A stretch of 64,000 bases of DNA from Psoroptes ovis (Eukaryota > Arthropoda > Arachnida > Sarcoptiformes > Psoroptidae), in contig PQWQ01000005.1 in NCBI GenBank assembly GCA_002943765.1, positions 2,217,501 through 2,281,500 of the forward strand, read 5' to 3'. This document shows positions 1-9,829 of this stretch, one piece after another; position 1 is the stretch's first letter, and every line of letters begins with the position of its first letter. The notes under the pieces were generated by a model. That model saw nothing but the letters and a program-made list of their open reading frames with translations, made no database searches and was not told the origin of the DNA. The position numbers were made by a program, and so were the translations under genes.

Positions 1-1
1 A

Positions 2-133
2 CGAGAAGCCGAAACTTCTCATCCAAGCCAAACACGTCGAAACGCGTTTGCCAATTTTTTCGAGCAAGATAATCGCGATTTCACCACTCCGAAGGAGAAG
101 GTTACTACTGCAATCATCGGCGAGCGAAAATAA
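2..133 (+). other. Open-frame tail of an unidentified coding piece, partial
   Basis: A frame of 43 codons runs in from the window edge to a TAA at 131-133. Its base composition is clearly less AT-rich than what follows, and the peptide is hydrophilic (it begins REAETSHPSQTRRN and ends ITGERK-like, with Ile-Gly-Glu-Arg-Lys). I recognise no family. It could be the end of a retroelement gag or of a host exon. The following bases contain a perfect stem-loop (178-206). Low confidence that it is coding. Confidence 0.25.
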
Positions 134-177
134 ATTGGTAAATCGCTCAACCGAAAGCCGAACATGCAAACAAATTT

Positions 178-206
178 AATGCTGATTGCCACAGACAATC
201 AGCATT
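178..206. repeat. Perfect 11-bp stem-loop
   Basis: AATGCTGATTG at 178-188 pairs exactly with CAATCAGCATT at 196-206 around a 7-base loop. It lies about 45 bases after the stop of the open frame at the window start, so it may be part of a retroelement or 3' untranslated region. Seen directly; the function is unknown. Confidence 0.5.
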
Positions 207-847
207 GAAATTTGCTGGCATGTAAGCGACTTTTTTTTCGACTTACAAGTCGATCTTGCCACAAATGTAGCAAACTTCGACAAAAATTTTGGGGTGAATA
301 CGATCCTCATAGGTGATCATTGCGAATCATCGGCTTCAAGCCAGTAGTCTATGATTTAGTTACAAATTTAATGAAATTATCACCAAAATAGTGGTTAAAC
401 TCATAGAAAGCCGAAGATTATTGCCACAGTAACTATAATCAATCATTTTGAGAGACTTCAAGCTAAATTAGATATCATATAGTTTACTATTATAGTTGAA
501 TGCAGGCACAAGCACAAGCAACAGTAACAACAATCATATATTTAGCTCTGTTCAAGGATATCAACTCTCACTGAAATCAAACATGCGCGCTGCAAGTTTT
601 CATGCTTATCATAACATGCACATATTCACACAATACCATTACTATCAATATAATCATCATAATCAACAATCATTGAGTTACATGCAGAACACATACAAAC
701 ACACTGCAATCATTTGTGTAAAATCTATGGATATGAAAAATGAAGAAAAAAATCAAAGTCGAAAAAATCCCATAGAAAATCCGTGGAGAAAACACCGCCA
801 TAGAAAATCAATGGAAAAAACTTCCTAGAAATGAAATGACTATGAAA
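207..847. other. Gene-free stretch, nothing recognised
   Basis: The region is AT-rich, with one open frame (496-828) that is Asn/His/Tyr-rich low complexity and carries no domain. The first third keeps the less AT-biased composition of the window edge and may belong to the same repeat element. No splice-consistent exon was found. Confidence 0.4.
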
Positions 848-1330
848 TTTCCTGAAAAATTTCTCAATGTGACAAGAAAAAAAAATTTGAGAAACTTTCC
901 TGAAATTCATTTAGATCAGTGTTTAAAATTTCTTGGAAAGTTTCTCATTTTGACAGGAAAAGATTTGGAAACTTTCCTTAAATTCACTCAGATCAGCGTT
1001 AAAAATTTCCTGAAAAGTTTCCCATTTGAACACGAAAATTTTTTTTTGAGAAACTCCATTGAATTCTATTTGAAAAGGTTTTGAAAATTTTCTGAAAAGT
1101 TTCTCATTTTGGTGCTAAAGAATTTTGAGAAACTTTCCTGAAATTCATCTTAAAAGGTTTTGAAAATTTCCTGAAAAGTTTCCCATTTTGCCGCAAAAAA
1201 AAAAATTTGACGAAACTTCCTCTGAATTCATCTAACTACGCGTTGTTAATTTGCAAGAAAGTTCCTCATTCAAGTGCTAAAAATTGAAAGAAAATTCCAA
1301 ACAATATATAATTAAACTTATTAGATTGTT
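848..1330. repeat. Degenerate tandem array, about 80-bp monomer, about 6 copies
   Basis: The block TTTCCTGAAAAGTTTCTCAT recurs, with substitutions, starting at about 848, 929, 1006, 1089, 1167 and 1250, giving periods of 81, 77, 83, 78 and 83 bp. Each monomer also carries the reverse complement of its head (TGAGAAACTTTCCTGAAA-like), so every unit can fold into a hairpin of 12 or more bp. Reading frames across it (725-910 minus, 836-1084 plus) are by-products of the periodicity. It looks like an ageing minisatellite or an internal repeat of a transposon. Confidence 0.75.
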
Positions 1331-2510
1331 GATATATTTAGCAGTAATTAAAATACAAATACTCAATTTGAATTAACACAAAATCTAATACTGAAATAGT
1401 GAAACTTGAGCGAAAATATTCTGTGCTTATGTTTTGCAAGATGGCTATGGTTACGCATGATGATGATTATGGCACCACACTCAGGCCAGTTGCTTGAGGT
1501 CGAAATAGAAAAAGCACTTTTTTTTTTGAAAAGAAAGTTCCTAATCCCTTCTCCTGTGTGGCATCAGCACGCATTAATATTTTCTTGTCATTCTATTGTT
1601 ATCCATTCTATTGTTATTTGAGTTAACAATAACAAATTTTAATAAATTGAATAAAACTTGATTATTTCTGTGAAAAGATACTAAATTGTGTCAAATTGTG
1701 CTACTTTAATCATTTTTGCACTGAATCAATCGGAATTTCTCGTATTTGAAAAAAATTTGCTAAATTTAACCACGTTTGCATCATTAGTAAGCTAAATAGT
1801 AAGCTTATTTTACAATGATAACAACTACAAACATTAATTTTTGTTAATTTTTTTTTAATGCAGTATAGATCAAGTAAGTTGAATATTTTTGAGTAATTCT
1901 TATCATACATTTTTTTTAATATGTAGAAAATTGTGAAACTTGGGGGGATTTGGTCTATAACGCATACAATGTATTGAAGTGTATGACTTTGAAATAATCT
2001 CATGTCAAGCATTTGTCATATGCTTATTCATTTATTGCTCATTCCTTATTAATTCCTGATTCATAACTGTAGAAATTATTTCCTCTATTTTACAGCAATA
2101 TTTTTGATACTATGTCCGCTCAAATAGCGTCACATGGGTCAAAATAGCAGCATCGAAATTTTGGCAGCGATTAAATGTTAGAATTCACATGATTGCCGTC
2201 TCTTTCGTTTTCCGTTTTGTATGCCGTTTCCTATATTTATTAAAACCATTGTTTGTTTTAAACACTCACATTTTTTTGATTTTTCAATGTTTATTGAACA
2301 TGTTTTAACTTGGTGTTTTATTTATTTAAAATTTATTTTTCTTTAAAAAACGATGTTTATTATTTATTATTTTCAATTAAATTATTAAAATATTATTTAA
2401 GCAAAAAATTTTCGTATGTAATTTGAATATAAACTTTTCAAATATTTCAACTAAACATAATCATTTTTCATTCAAATTTCAATCATCCTTCTGATATTTT
2501 AGGGAAGAAA
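1331..2510. other. Gene-free stretch, nothing recognised
   Basis: The DNA is AT-rich. The open frames at 1406-1621 (plus) and 1710-2012 (minus) have no recognisable domain or coding bias. Short GC-richer patches near 1460-1500 and 2110-2160 include GGTCAAA-type strings that also occur near 2575 and 5740, and may be old repeat remnants. Confidence 0.35.
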
Positions 2511-2846
2511 ATGGTTGAGTCGTGGTCGCCCGAAGGGGTGTAATGGTCGTTGATATGATATTCAGCGCCACACTCGGTCAAATTTGTTTATTTTCATGAA
2601 TTAATAAAATATCATTTCATCTTCGAATCGTTTATTTGAAATCCATCGGTTTTGTCATAAAATTACACTGTTCTTATTTATTTTCTGTCATCATCTCTTC
2701 AGTATGCTTATGTAAATGGCAATATAATCTTGGACCATCAAATCTCATATAAAACAGAATTAATCAAGAGGATTCGGAGATTTATTCCCGCATATAAACC
2801 ACTGAATGTTGAAATCAAGCAATTCGATCGTGTCAAAGAGCAATAG
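2511..2846 (+). CDS. Candidate two-exon micro-gene, ATP synthase epsilon-like
   Basis: The exons are 2511-2537 and 2703-2846, giving 56 residues. The donor is GGG|GTGTAA, the intron is 165 bp, and the acceptor after TCTCTTCAG is strong; both exons are in phase 0. An AATAAA lies about 80 bases after the TAG. The protein starts MVESWSPEG and continues YAYVNGN. M1, V2, W5, G9 and Y12 fall at the same positions as in the mitochondrial F1F0 ATP synthase epsilon subunit (MVxxWxxxGxxY; about 50 residues in animals). The tail keeps an NVxIK-like string and a Lys-rich end. If correct, the product sits in the central stalk of ATP synthase. The middle of the protein is divergent, so this remains a family-level guess based on spacing. 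The second exon is coding-like and open from the acceptor to the stop. Confidence 0.45.
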
Positions 2847-3261
2847 ATGATGATGACTGATGACGATTGATGATCGCAATTAAAGCACACAAGACACACA
2901 CATTTTAACTCTTTGTATGCTTAGTAATAAATTGTTATCATTTTTCTATGGAAAAAAATGAACTTGATTCATTTTATTATGTATATTACCAAAGGAATTT
3001 TCGTTATTTATCGTATTTCAAATGTTTCATTTATCCCATATTTGTCCAGACAAATACGAATGGCATGAAATTCAATAAACTTTACTCGGGTCAGAATTTA
3101 TAAACTTTTCTCAAGGCTATTTCAACAGCGAATGTCGAACAGTTTGCAATAGTCGCCTGCGATCACATGGTATCAATATTTCAATGTTTGTTTATTTATT
3201 AATAAAAATGAATGAATTTTATTAATTTGAAATAAGATTTGAAACAAAAAATTTGTTCCAT

Positions 3262-4026
3262 ATGGAAATCAAAGATGCCAATGATGATGAACATGAAGAT
3301 TTATATGAAAAAGGACGGAAATATTGGGAAAACATCGAGCCAAATCTTAATGGTATGTTGGGCGGTTTTACAAATGTAAACACAATCGATATTGATGAAT
3401 CCAAAAAATTGTTACGAAATTTGCTGAAATCAATCAATTTAAATGATGATAATAAGTCGCATTCAAAATGTTTGGATGTTGGTGCTGGTATTGGACGTGT
3501 TAGTAAATATGTTCTATCACAATTTTTCAATGAAATTGATTTATTAGAACAAAATGAAAAATTTTGTTCGAAAATTTATGATTATTTAGGTGAAAAACAA
3601 TCAAAATTAATAGGAAATATTTTCAATCAATCAATACAAAATTTTCAACCAATCAATAATCGTTATTATGATTGTATTTGGGGACAATGGGTTTTCGGTT
3701 ATCTCAATGATCATGATTTTATTGAATTCATTAAAAAATGTTTAAAAATTTTAAATAAAAAACATGGATTTATTGTAGTTAAAGATAATGTTTTAAATAC
3801 AAAAGTATTCAACGGTGATGACAATGATCAATATGATGATGATGATGATGAGCAGTATATTGATGAAGAAGATGGACATATAACAAGAAGTGAACAAAAA
3901 TTCTTATCATTATTCAAAATGATACCAGATTTAATTGTAAAAAATGTATATAAACAACGAAATATGCCTAAAAAATTGTTTCCAGTTAAAATGTTTGTAT
4001 TGGTACATTCATCATTTTCTTTTTGA
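3262..4026 (+). CDS. NTMT1: Protein N-terminal Xaa-Pro-Lys methyltransferase 1
   Basis: One intronless frame of 254 residues, starting at the first ATG; the frame is open a little further upstream but without an ATG. NTMT1 uses S-adenosylmethionine to methylate the alpha-amino group of proteins exposing X-Pro-Lys after Met removal (for example RCC1 and ribosomal proteins). Diagnostic signatures are YWENIEPNLNGMLGG near residues 23-37, the SAM-binding motif LDVGAGIGRVSK (about 75-86), the IWGQWVFGYL string (about 134-143) and GFIVVKDN (about 165-172). An Asp-rich insertion (about 185-202) is not found in the human protein (about 223 residues). AATAAA signals follow within 60 bases. The gene lies alone between repeats. 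Orthology is secure; the insertion is lineage-specific low complexity. Confidence 0.93.
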   Translation: MEIKDANDDEHEDLYEKGRKYWENIEPNLNGMLGGFTNVNTIDIDESKKLLRNLLKSINLNDDNKSHSKCLDVGAGIGRVSKYVLSQFFNEIDLLEQNEKFCSKIYDYLGEKQSKLIGNIFNQSIQNFQPINNRYYDCIWGQWVFGYLNDHDFIEFIKKCLKILNKKHGFIVVKDNVLNTKVFNGDDNDQYDDDDDEQYIDEEDGHITRSEQKFLSLFKMIPDLIVKNVYKQRNMPKKLFPVKMFVLVHSSFSF

Positions 4027-4113
4027 ATAATTAATGCATTGAAATTTGTTAAGTAAATAAAATCGAAAAATAATAAAAGCTTTAATAAAAATAAAATATA
4101 AAAGTATGACTAA

Positions 4114-4208
4114 AATAAGTTGTAATACAACTTATTATATACTCAAAGGAAAGAATTGTAATTAATTATAATAATAATTATATTATAATTAATATAATTA
4201 TTACAATT
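4114..4208. repeat. Two adjacent near-perfect palindromes
   Basis: 4114-4136 is a 23-base palindrome built on AATAAGTTGTA with a single central base. 4154-4208 is a 55-base near-perfect palindrome of almost pure A/T whose ends are AATTGTAAT and ATTACAATT. They lie 90-180 bases beyond the NTMT1 stop. They could be a foldback element or a slippage product, and could also form a strong 3' hairpin in a read-through transcript. Confidence 0.6.
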
Positions 4209-4458
4209 ATTAAAAAAAATTAATTTTTCTAAGATTTGTATTAATTAATCAATGTAAGATCGTATAAAAAAATAGATTCAAGTATTTAATCAATGATAAT
4301 TTATTGATTTCTATTAAATTCGGAATCATATTTTCTCTTTTCCAGGATCTTCTCATTATCATTCGCAATAATTGATGCCAACTTTTTTTATATAATCTTC
4401 TTTATTAATTAATGCGTCATACAACCGCATTTCAAACTTATTTTAAAGTTTAGTTATA

Positions 4459-4681
4459 TTAATTTTCGTCGATTTCAGGTGCATTAATCTTGGCACCAGT
4501 TATATTCTGTAGACACTTTTCTATCAAATTTATTTTTACAATTTTAACATTTTTAAAACAATCATTTTCTGGAAGATCCTCCATATCGTCCATGAGACTA
4601 TATTCTCGTGAAGTTTGCTTAAATCATCTCGAAGTTTCAATACTCTTGCTAAGGAACACTCAAACGTTTGGCAAATGATAT
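4459..4681 (-). pseudogene. Decayed coding fragment, family unknown
   Basis: On the minus strand, coding-like peptides appear in different frames in succession. An upstream piece reads ARVLKLRDDLSKLHENIVS. After a frame change, a downstream piece reads MDDMEDLPENDCFKN and ends KINAPEIDEN at a TAA (4459-4461). Two frames with this much charged, non-repetitive sequence in AT-rich DNA suggest a frameshifted exon or retrocopy. I do not recognise the family, and a chance composition effect is possible. Confidence 0.25.
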
Positions 4682-4795
4682 CTTAAATCGGCAATATTTA
4701 AGTTTTGGAATTAACTTAGCTGATAATTTAGACATTCTAAAATCTTACATGTAATAAATGTAGCCATTAAACAACGATTTACTGTTAATATTTGA

Positions 4796-4822
4796 TTTTT
4801 TTTTTTTTTTTTTTTTTTTTTT
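4796..4822. repeat. 27-base T homopolymer
   Basis: An uninterrupted T run. The flanking DNA (4682-5429) is otherwise unassigned; it also holds an 11-base G run at 5065-5075, which is striking in such AT-rich DNA. Long T runs also occur near 9770 and 11983, both bordering transposon remnants, so some may be reverse-complement poly(A) tails. Confidence 0.8.
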
Positions 4823-5429
4823 GGTTGATCATTTGTAATCGAACGAAATCGAAACGAACAATTTAAAACACACAAAACGAATGAATATTTTATTTATTCA
4901 TAACTTGTAAATTTCATACAATTTCAAAAACTGTTCGAAAATTAGAACAAACAAATTTAGCAATGATGACGTTTAGAACACATCATATATAATTACGAAC
5001 AATTAGAACAAATAAACCACTGTGGAAACGGAAAAAGGTTTCTAACAATTGGATTGCCACCATCGGGGGGGGGGGTGTTTTCGTACGGTTACAATCATTG
5101 GTGAATGATTTTTTATTATGAATGCCGCTACAGTGGTCAGTGTTAGATTTTTATACAAAGCAATCAGATCTTTGGAACATTTTTCAATGATTGGCGCATT
5201 ATCGCTTTGAATGTGGTGAGATATAATGTAAATTAGTCATTGGTTTTCATCAAGTTTGAACATGAATCACAGCAGTATTGTTTTTATATATAAACCGATT
5301 GTCGATGATGGTTCAGTTGGTTGAAATTATTTTTTTTTCAAAAATGTATTTTAAATTTGTTCAATTTCATTTTCAATTTATATTTTCAATTAATCATTTA
5401 TTAATTTTTAATAAATGAATTTCAGATAT

Positions 5430-5618
5430 TTATATTACGACTCTAGAGAATATATTGGTCGAAGCGATTTTCATTGCATCCTTGTTAAGTGAACTGATCA
5501 ATTCTATAATTATCATTCTTGACATTAAGCACGTTGAAATCAATCCGTAAAATTTTGTGCCATTTCTTAAGTATAGTGGTTCAAAGAAGTCGACGACAAT
5601 ATTACGAAACGGGGTCAA
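5430..5618 (-). pseudogene. BEL/Pao retrotransposon integrase fragment
   Basis: The 62-residue minus-strand peptide begins TPFRNIVVDFFEPLYL and continues into KFYGLISTCLMSRM and IELISSL. This is the start of the integrase catalytic core of BEL/Pao LTR retrotransposons (consensus: a first catalytic Asp before F-G-P-L, then a Y/F-G-L-I-x-T-C-L-x-x-R block). The Asp is present but the usual Gly of FGPL is Glu. The frame stops before the DNG(T/S)NF block, so the piece is truncated. A second, better-preserved piece of the same family lies at 11531-11848 on the other strand. Confidence 0.7.
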
Positions 5619-5651
5619 CTCAGATTAAATACGATAAATTTAATGTGATGC

Positions 5652-5912
5652 AGTGGCGCCATCCAACGATTGACTGAACGCAGCATTTCCGATTCATGCT
5701 GATTCCAAGAGGAAATGCTGATAACATGCATAACTAATGCTGCGCTTGGTCAAAATAGGCGCTTCAACAAAAGCGCCATCTATTGCTCATTAACAGCTTA
5801 ATATTAAAATACTATTGTAGTGGCGCCATCGAACGATTGACTGAACGCAGCATTTCCGATTCCAACTGATTCAGAGAGGAAATGCTGTTGATAACGTGCA
5901 CAACAAATGCTT
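5652..5912. repeat. Direct repeat pair, each copy with a stem-loop
   Basis: About 90 bases beginning TGGCGCCATC at 5654 recur at 5821 (offset 167) with small differences. Within each copy CAGCATTTCC pairs with GGAAATGCTG, forming a 10-bp stem. Both copies begin with the palindromic GGCGCC next to a GATGGC core. They probably derive from a decayed repeat element. The spacer between them contains a further GCGCCATC. Confidence 0.7.
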
Positions 5913-6383
5913 GAGATCCTCGAAGATCAATGATGAGCTGAAATTTTGTACTAACTTTCATACAATTAAGTCACCCTTGTGATCACGGTACAAACCATGT
6001 GTGGTGTCAAACAAATTGAAAGAATTTTTATGGCCCTTAATGTCTAATATTATTCTATGGGAATTTTTCCAAGGTCAGAACCTTTCAATTTCAATTATAC
6101 ACATTGTAAGTATACTTTTACCTATTCAGTGCTTTAATTATCACATGTGGCATGTGAAAATTTTCATATTTTCAATTTTTGCATTTTTAATCCTTTTATT
6201 TCGAATTTCTATTTTCTCATATTCGATTTTTCTATTATTGTTTATTGTTGTTTACCTTTCCCTTACTTTATATTTTCAATGTGACCATACATTCTTCGAA
6301 TTCCTCACATTCCTTTCTTTTTTAACATATATTAACCTTTGTTAGTGTTATATTTTGTTTCATTTCAATATTTTCTGCCATAC

Positions 6384-8130
6384 AGTTCGCCAGTTGGTCG
6401 AAAATGCTTTAAATTCGAAAAGATTGAGATTTACAACATTCAACTACATCAATTTTCAAAGTTAATCAATAGCGAAGATTACTTCCAACTTTTTCATGGT
6501 TCAGATGTGGCACATAGAGAACGTATCAACGATGATAACATCTATGATTTGACAGGTTATTATCATTATTTTGCTTTTTAGCATGTTGAATATATGATTC
6601 AAATGAATTTTTTTTGTCTAGGTCACACAATGGACGAAATAGAAGATCTGTGTTCGCAGATCACGACGATGCGAAACACCAAGAAAAGATCGATTAAAAA
6701 TGCGATCATTAAAATTAAAATTAAAAACTGGCCTACCAAATAAAATAGTTACATCGATGTTTGACAAATATCTGTCTGAAGATAATATTATGAATTAGAT
6801 CGATGCAATATTGAATGCATTCGAAACAGATATATTGTCATCATCATTCGGAGCTGGTAATCTGGACCGAGATTGCCTGATCGATCAACATACATTATTG
6901 ATGGTGCGTAAATTGTGTGATAATGTTAATGGAAGATTGGTGATCATTTGTGATGGCACGTATTTGCGTCATCAAAAGTCGTCAAATAACATATATCAAA
7001 GAAAGTCCTATTCAGGTCAAAGAATGAACAACCTGCGCAAATCGTATATCGTATGAATGACCGATGACTTTGTCCAAACTTTGTCATAGACTTGTTTGGA
7101 CCATATTATGGATCAATGAATGAGGCATCCGAACTGGAAGAAATCCTCGATGACCCAAATGGATTGTCCAGACTTTTAAAAAAAGGTAAATAATCAAATA
7201 TAAACATATTTCTTGAATGTTTTTAATTAATCTTACGCTATTTTTGTTATCAGTGTATATCTTTGTTTTGGATAGAGGATTTCGAGATGTTAAGGCGTTC
7301 TTGGAACAATCTGGTTATGAGGTGAAGATGCCAGCATTAAAAGGCCAACGTAATCAGTTAACAACAGCTGAATCCACTCATTAACGCTACGTTACAAAGA
7401 TTCGTTGGCCAGTTGAAGCAGTGCATGGAATCATCGCACAAAAATATAAACTTCTTCATCATCAATTTTTGAATCAAATGCTACCAAAAGCATCATTGTT
7501 TTGCAGAATCGCTTGCTATCTGGTGAACAGATTTAGTAACCGACTCATAAAAGCGAGTCTGATGATGATTGGCAGACTCTGATGATGACTCTGATGCAGT
7601 GGTTGAGCTAATGATCAAGATGAAATCAACAAAAAACGATCTTGGTGAATATGTTATAGAAATAATATTAATTTGTGGTGATGAACCCTCATCACCAGCT
7701 AATCACAGTCAATGATCAATGTCAATAAATAATGACACATTTGTCAATTTTTCATTTAAAATTTTTGTATATAAACCAAACATTTTCATATTTTAAAAAT
7801 GAATAAAATTTACAATCATCAAAATATTTCAAACATCAAATTTGTGATTGTCAAATATTTCATCGACATTCAGTACTGCTCTGCTACAAATTATAAAAAA
7901 AACATATTCATCAACATCGGAAGCAGAGATCTTGATGATTTTTCGCGATTGTCGCTAGATCAACTGAAAATATTTTGCACTAGGCCATATCAATTGTCGC
8001 AATCGATATCATACCTAGGAGAAATGTTATTAGAACAAGATCAATTGCTTCTAGAAAAAAAGGGTCGGTTATATGCACATGGATTCGATGGATAGTTCAA
8101 GATCGAGACATATAAATTAAAAGAGCTGAA
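6384..8130 (+). pseudogene. Decayed DDE (Tnp4-type) transposase, element C
   Basis: The translated pieces follow the order of a widespread arthropod DDE_Tnp_4-type transposase: a leader ending in RERINDDNIYDLTG, an intron (about 6556-6622), a helix-turn-helix-like KLKTGLPNKIVTSMF piece, a first Asp in ICDGTYLRHQKS (near 6950), a second Asp in VLDRGFRD after an intron (about 7194-7253), and the Glu in KIRWPVEAVHG (near 7405). A region corresponding to the segment before the SWIM finger follows (LSQSISYLGEMLLEQDQLL, 7990-8050). Lesions include a frame change near 6690, TAG at 6796-6798, a frame change near 7055 and TAA at 7382-7384, so the gene is dead. The SWIM finger itself is not seen and the element ends were not found. 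It shares the MPALKGQRNQLTT block with element B. Confidence 0.75.
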
Positions 8131-8591
8131 TTTACGAACAAATATTATCATGGCGATAATATGATTATTGCGGACACACAATAATCCAAACACAGGTCCA
8201 AATACATCAACATGATTGAAAAAATCAAAAAATTGATTCATTCTTTTTATCAAACAATAGTCTTCAATTTTTTTTGTAAATATTTTGTAAATAAAATTTT
8301 GTTCAATTTTTTGTTGATTTTTCATTGAATTTAATCAAGATTTAATCCATTCGATCCTCAATTCGTCAAATTCAAATTGGCGCCAAAGTTTGCTGCTGCA
8401 TGCTGCAAATCAATGTGGTCAAAATTCGCTCACTATCCAATCATTAATGATGAGGAACCATTTATTTTTTTTGATCAGCACCTTAACACAGCCAATTCAA
8501 GGCTAAAACAATTTCTTGTTTCATCATATGTGTTTAAAACATTTGAAAAATTTCATTTGTTTCACTGTCAATCTAAACAATGATTTTATTA
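8131..8591. other. Gene-free stretch after element C
   Basis: AT-rich remainder with short unsupported frames on both strands (8041-8325 minus, 8377-8583 plus). A GGCGCCAAAG string at 8380 resembles the TGGCGCCA head of the repeats at 5654 and 5821, so this may be part of the same decayed insertion. Nothing else is recognised. Confidence 0.35.
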
Positions 8592-8665
8592 GGTTGTCCG
8601 AAAAGTTTTTGCCGATAATATCATAGAGAATGATGAGAAAATCGGCAAGAACTTATCGGACAACC
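8592..8665. mobile_element. 74-bp mariner-type foldback MITE
   Basis: GGTTGTCCGAAAAGTTTTTG at the left end is matched by its inverted copy ending GGACAACC at 8665, with 24 or more bp of arm and a short centre. TA dinucleotides directly flank it (8590-8591 and 8666-8667), as expected of a Tc1/mariner target duplication. The end sequence resembles mariner termini (TTAGGTTGTCC). It has no coding capacity, so it would need a transposase in trans. Two weaker relatives lie near 26582 and 33186. Confidence 0.8.
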
Positions 8666-8933
8666 TAATATTATTGACTTTCACATTAAATGGTTTATGG
8701 TTGACCCACAATGAAAACATTTTTTGATGAAAGCGTAATTTTTCTTGTTTATGATCATCTAATCATCTTTAACTATTTCATTTTGATGTGAAAAACAATC
8801 GTAAATTTTCAATAAAGACTCATAATAATTCAATTTTTGTGATTACAGAAAAATCACAGAATCAATCATATGTAATCCATTTGTTCAAATTTCCGATATA
8901 TAACAATCATTAAATTTGTTCCTTTTATTGAAA

Positions 8934-9626
8934 ATGTCTACTATAGCCAGTAAGATCATTTTAAAAATTATCATTTTTAAATTTGAAATCGTTACAATCA
9001 ACTTTTTCATTCAATTTTCAGAGAACAAAGCCATAAAGTCGGCCAAACATTATTTGGATACGGTATATTCTCACATAATGAAAGGATACAAAGACAATGT
9101 ACTAATGATTTCATTTTATTCAATGGTCAACAAATTTGATAGTGTTAATCAAATTTTCGGTATATTAAATGTTGATGTTGCGAAATATGATTTCATTCTA
9201 CAAAAAGTGGCTGAAATACTTGATAAAAATCCGAAATTTAAAAAAGAAATGTTGAATAAAGCCCGTGATTTACAAAAAATTTTACGATCACCTCGATCGA
9301 GACAAAAATATGATCAAAATCATCCAATTATGAAATTATACAAAGAATTAAAATTCGGCCATGCAGTTATATGTTGTCAAACTATATTCTATAGTCAAAG
9401 AAATATGATGAGACATATCAAACAAAAACATCCAGATACATTTGTTCGTCCATCAATTGAAAAATCATCATTTTCGCAGCAAGAAATTCATCCACAAGAA
9501 GAATCATTAATATCACCTTCGAGTTTACCATATTCATGTGATTTAATCATTTCATCAGCTGATGATTCATCATCAACTTTTCCAGATGTGCAATACTCAA
9601 ACGAAGATTCCAATACTCAAATGTAG
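8934..9626 (+). CDS. Hypothetical protein with a damaged C2H2-like motif
   Basis: The likely exons are 8934-8949 and 9022-9626, with a 72-bp intron (GTAAGA...TTTTCAG). The intron is itself open and a multiple of three. The spliced product is 206 residues, starting MSTIAKNKAIKSAKHYLD. The first half is helical and Lys-rich (KFKKEMLNKARDLQKIL near 80-96). Near 130-150 a CC-x12-H-x4-H string lies in CCQTIFYSQRNMMRHIKQKH. This has the finger's C-x12-H-x4-H spacing, but the first two Cys are adjacent rather than two apart, so zinc binding is doubtful. The Ser/Gln-rich tail is disordered. It lies between transposon remnants and may be transposon-derived (a BED/C2H2-type DNA-binding piece). Function unknown; the coding call rests on length, composition and clean splice signals. 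Confidence 0.55.
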   Translation: MSTIASKIILKIIIFKFEIVTINFFIQFSENKAIKSAKHYLDTVYSHIMKGYKDNVLMISFYSMVNKFDSVNQIFGILNVDVAKYDFILQKVAEILDKNPKFKKEMLNKARDLQKILRSPRSRQKYDQNHPIMKLYKELKFGHAVICCQTIFYSQRNMMRHIKQKHPDTFVRPSIEKSSFSQQEIHPQEESLISPSSLPYSCDLIISSADDSSSTFPDVQYSNEDSNTQM

Positions 9627-9829
9627 TCGTATCTATTCATGTTCATGTAATTAATCATTCAATTTTCATTTACATTTAAAGTATAAATAAATCGATTGTA
9701 TTCATGTTTATATTTTGTTGGTTTCATGTTTGTTTTCCAATATCCGAATTGAACAGACCACGTGTTCATTTTTTTTTTTTTTTTTTTTTTTGATAAATTG
9801 TCCCGATTTGAAATTGTCTCTTTTACACT

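Noticed and set aside
5065..5075. 11-base G run as a G-quadruplex or telomeric motif
   Set aside because: A single run without further G tracts cannot form an intramolecular quadruplex; it could also be an assembly length error.
6001..6345. 114-codon hydrophobic frame resembling a multi-pass membrane protein
   Set aside because: Phe/Ile/Leu-rich composition is the default translation of T-rich DNA here; no start context, homology or neighbouring exon supports it.
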